Assembly (NCBI GenBank): GCA_021204585.1
Contig: JAJPZC010000096.1
Span: 4,533 to 51,444, forward strand
DNA from: Clostridia bacterium
GTDB lineage: Bacteria > Bacillota > Clostridia > Christensenellales > Borkfalkiaceae
Direction: 5' to 3'
Length of the DNA stretch: 46,912 nt
Positions 44,733 through 46,912 of the stretch are shown here, piece by piece. How positions within the stretch are numbered: position 1 is the stretch's first letter; every line of letters starts with the position of its first letter. The notes beneath the pieces are model-generated. The model was not told the DNA's origin, did no database searches, and saw only the letters and a program-made list of their open reading frames with translations. The position numbers and the translations under genes are program-made.

Positions 44733-45602
44733 TCAATGTATCCTTTCCGGCATATAACCGTATTCAAAGCCGTTCTCTTTCTCCCACGCTGCGATGTCTG
44801 CTTTTGAGGTCTTCACGAAGTCTTTGGCTGAGATGGATGTGCCGGGGATTATCTCATCATCCTGCGCAAGCATCACGGCATGCAGGACGGGGAGGTCCAG
44901 CTTGTTGGATGCTATGACCTTGCGCGCTCCTTTGTACAGGTACATTGAATCTTCTACCTTCAGGACCTGCACGATGTCCGCAGGCCCGTCTGTCGGCTCT
45001 GCCTGTCCGGAAGGATATATATTCTTGGGAGAGAGGTAAATAGCGGGAGAGGCCTCTTCCGCAAGGCCTGAGATATGCCTGTGGATGATGTCGCAGATGC
45101 CTTCGGGGTCCAGGGTGCTGGTATCTATGATGAGGTCATAATTTCTGAAGTCCATCATATTGGCGTGGTATATGACCTTGTACCTTTCCGCTTCAACCTG
45201 GCGCCTTTTGATAAGGTCCTCCATGGCTTCCTGGACGCTGTGGTACGTCTCTTCCTTTGTCTCTCTCTTTCCGTACACGCGCTCCGCTGCAATGATGGGG
45301 GAGACGAGGAGATGGATCTTGTACGCGCCCTCCACGAAGTGCCAGGCCATGCGGGAGTCAAAAATGATGTCCTTGTCCGTGTTTTCCTTGGCGTAATCTG
45401 AGAGCCTGCCGTCTATGATGTAATCATAATGGTAGTCCTTCATGCCCAGCTCATTGAGCTGCAGCGTGGTTATTCCCATCTCGTTCGCAAGGGCCCTCTG
45501 TATCTGCCCCGTGGAGAAGGTGGAAAATCCGTATCTTCTTTCCAGTATCCTGCATATAGTGCTCTTTCCGCTGGCAAGCTGCCCGTTTAAAGCAATGAAC
45601 AT
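44733..45602 (-). CDS. P-loop kinase with ParB/Srx-like C-terminal domain, paralog 2
   Basis: This is a second 289-residue copy of the gene at 40050, in opposite orientation. By eye count the N-terminal kinase part (1-187) is about 91% identical and the C-terminal part about 74% identical, so the second domain evolves faster. Walker A GQLASGKST, the DSRMAWHFVEGAYKIHLLVSP block and VQVLKVEDSMYLYKGARKVIASN are kept; here the GARK segment is closer to the ParB GxRR pattern than the GAAK of paralog 1. It has its own promoter, a leader with the same hairpin position, and a terminator. Function is unknown; divergence of the second domain suggests different ligands or partners. Confidence 0.82.
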   Translation of the reverse strand: MFIALNGQLASGKSTICRILERRYGFSTFSTGQIQRALANEMGITTLQLNELGMKDYHYDYIIDGRLSDYAKENTDKDIIFDSRMAWHFVEGAYKIHLLVSPIIAAERVYGKRETKEETYHSVQEAMEDLIKRRQVEAERYKVIYHANMMDFRNYDLIIDTSTLDPEGICDIIHRHISGLAEEASPAIYLSPKNIYPSGQAEPTDGPADIVQVLKVEDSMYLYKGARKVIASNKLDLPVLHAVMLAQDDEIIPGTSISAKDFVKTSKADIAAWEKENGFEYGYMPERIH

Positions 45603-45616
45603 GTCTCACTTCCACA

Positions 45617-45685
45617 CCGGAGAATCCGTCTCCGGCAACCTCAAAAGGATGCCGTTAATATAGCACTTAGGGGAAAGGATGTCAA
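45617..45685 (-). promoter_or_regulatory. Promoter and structured leader of kinase paralog 2
   Basis: Minus-strand TTGACA (45680-45685) and TATATT (45657-45662), 17 nt apart, are followed by AACGGCATCCTTTTGAGG as in paralog 1, then the hairpin CCGGAGA-cggat-TCTCCGG (45617-45635). Stem bases differ from paralog 1 but pairing is retained. The remaining spacer to 45924 shows no gene. Confidence 0.8.
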
Positions 45686-45924
45686 ATGATGCGCAGGCCG
45701 CTCGAAAAGCCCATGGATGCCGTCATATGCGCTCTGTAATGCTATTCCTTGCCATGCCGGAAAGAAGTTAGGAGGCGTGATAAAGTCTCTCCATGAGCCT
45801 TTATTTCCGCAATATGTTCCGCCGTACAGAAATTTCTACTTGCAACTTTTGCGGCCACGCAGCGCAACCCGGGCCGGATGATTTACTTTCCTCTTAGTGG
45901 CATGGTATCATTGGAGCAGAGGGT

Positions 45925-46521
45925 ATGATTATGAAAAAGAACGATGTGAAAAGAGAGAGATTTGAGCATGCGATCCTGCTGTATTTCATTTGCTGCAAGG
46001 TGTGCGCAAGAATAGAGGAAGAAGGGCTTGAAGACAAGGAGGCACTTGCGAGCTTGTACAATTCGCAGATGAGGGCCGCCCTGGAGCAGGAAAGCACAAA
46101 CCTATGGAAGCTTGACCCGAAGGATCTGTACGACATGTACCGCGAGGAGCAGGAGACAGGGGGCATTAATCTGGAGAAAGCCTTAAATAAGGCCGCTCTT
46201 GTGGAGGATACGTTTGAGGATAAATTGCAGCGGATGGACGTTGATCACGATGACTGCTTATATTACAGAAAGGAAGACGAGCCCCGTGTGAACGATGAAG
46301 CGGATTATGCGATTCTTGCCATAGAACTATACTGCAATTACAGGAATCTGACGGGGAAAGCGGTCATGGACCTCTTCTATTCGAACGGAATGCTGGAATA
46401 CCTTCTTGTAATTGCGGACGCCCTGCTTCTCGTTGGCCTGGATTTTGCCATGAAACAGATAGATAAGCTTCTTGAGGAGAAGGGCGTGAAGTTTGAAAAG
46501 CCTGGCAGGCCTTTTCACTGA
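45925..46521 (+). CDS. DUF3791-containing protein
   Basis: The 198-residue protein has a C-terminal DUF3791 domain (about 125-190, NDEADYAILAIELYCNYRNLTGKAVMDLFYSNGMLEYLL, then LDFAMKQIDKLLEEKG), preceded by about 120 acidic helical residues that I do not recognise. DUF3791 usually occurs as a stand-alone protein of about 70 residues beside DUF3990 genes in accessory loci; here it is fused to a longer N-terminal part and stands alone. GGAG lies 8 nt before the ATG at 45925, so I prefer it to the ATG two codons later. No signal peptide. Function unknown. Confidence 0.78.
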   Translation: MIMKKNDVKRERFEHAILLYFICCKVCARIEEEGLEDKEALASLYNSQMRAALEQESTNLWKLDPKDLYDMYREEQETGGINLEKALNKAALVEDTFEDKLQRMDVDHDDCLYYRKEDEPRVNDEADYAILAIELYCNYRNLTGKAVMDLFYSNGMLEYLLVIADALLLVGLDFAMKQIDKLLEEKGVKFEKPGRPFH

Positions 46522-46556
46522 AATCTTCATCGCATTTGTGGCTATATATCTCAAAT

Positions 46557-46912
46557 GGGTTGATGACCCCTGAGGCTATGCCCCGGGGTCTATTTACAAC
46601 TTTTGAGTTGACGGACCCCGGAACCGGGGCTATTTCCAATTTCTGAGTTGACGGCTACCGGAACGCGGGGCTATTTCCAACTTCTGAGTTGACGGCCACC
46701 GAAGACCGGCGCTATTTATAACTTTTGACTTGATAGATTCCGTCATTCCTGGAGATTCTCCAGTCAGCAAGAACGGTGGCTATTTACAACTTTTGAGTTG
46801 ATGAATTCCGTCATCCCGGGAGATCCTCCGGCCAGCCAAAAACCGAAGATATTTACAACTTTTGAGTTGATGAACCCCATAGCCCAGAGGGAGCCTCCGG
46901 CCGGCTAAGAAC
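46557..46912. repeat. Tandem hairpin repeat array, 40- and 68-bp periods, cut by the window edge
   Basis: The core TATTTACAACTTTTGAGTTG (hairpin CAACT-tttg-AGTTG) starts at 46591, 46631, 46672, 46713, 46781 and 46850, at spacings of 40, 41, 41, 68 and 69. Short units continue with ACGG..ACCGGAA; long units add ATTCCGTCATCC and GGAGATCCTCCGGCCAGC. A partial unit opens the array near 46557. The interval sequences are themselves related, unlike CRISPR spacers. I see no gene in it. Confidence 0.9.

Noticed and set aside
46557-46912. CRISPR-like array
   Set aside because: Repeats vary between copies, spacing has two classes, and the interval sequences are similar to one another; no cas gene is visible.
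46557-46912. Integron attC sites around AAC...GTT cores
   Set aside because: The GTTGACG and GTTGATG cores do not fit GTTRRRY, and there are no cassettes or integrase.

Overview
The window reads as the chromosome of a Clostridia-type Firmicute of fairly high GC. The evidence is the conserved ruvC-ruvA-ruvB-queA-tgt-yajC-SCIFF-secD-secF-recJ neighbourhood, the SCIFF peptide with its radical SAM maturase, uvrB-uvrA, rpsO-pnp, GGAGG-type ribosome sites, near-consensus TTGACA/TATAAT promoters, and tRNA genes that encode CCA. I cannot name a genus. Intergenic spacers are GC-rich and carry several short tandem repeats; the accessory stretch at about 29-35.7 kb, the spacer before the toxin-antitoxin pair and the right edge are more AT-rich and repeat-laden.

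Layout. 0.1-14.0 kb, minus strand: DNA repair (recJ, ruvCAB), tRNA queuosine synthesis (queA, tgt), Sec accessory translocase (yajC, secD, secF) and the SCIFF ribosomal peptide pair (scfA, scfB), interrupted by one plus-strand gene of unknown function at 7.8 kb. 14.2-15.6 kb, plus strand: argH, divergent from ruvC across an overlapping promoter and palindrome. 16.5-24 kb, minus strand: a circularly permuted GH3 glycosidase, an aminotransferase and two FAD oxidoreductases. 24-29 kb: the uvrB-uvrA excision-repair operon. 29-35.7 kb, minus strand: an accessory block with DUF4160, an AAA/DUF4143 ATPase, an ATP-dependent RNA ligase, a flavin-type oxidase-fold protein and a solitary DNA methyltransferase containing an inserted HTH. 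It is full of palindromes and duplicated segments. 36-39.7 kb: a membrane protein (CmpB-like) and rpsO-pnp. 40-45.6 kb: two inverted paralogous P-loop kinase genes flank a membrane-anchored GT80-like sialyltransferase-fold protein, six tRNA genes and a RelB/RelE toxin-antitoxin pair. 45.9 kb to the end: a DUF3791 protein and a tandem hairpin repeat array cut by the window edge.

The items most worth following are: the inverted kinase pair, whose 5' leaders keep a hairpin despite sequence change and whose C-terminal half looks like a degenerate ParB/sulfiredoxin-type domain; the extracytoplasmic GT80-like protein between them; LexA-type boxes in unexpected places (before tgt and in two copies of a 200-bp dispersed repeat); the duplicated 30-nt palindrome before the ATPase gene; and the 40/68-bp hairpin array at the right edge. 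All functions are read from sequence by eye; no database search was run.
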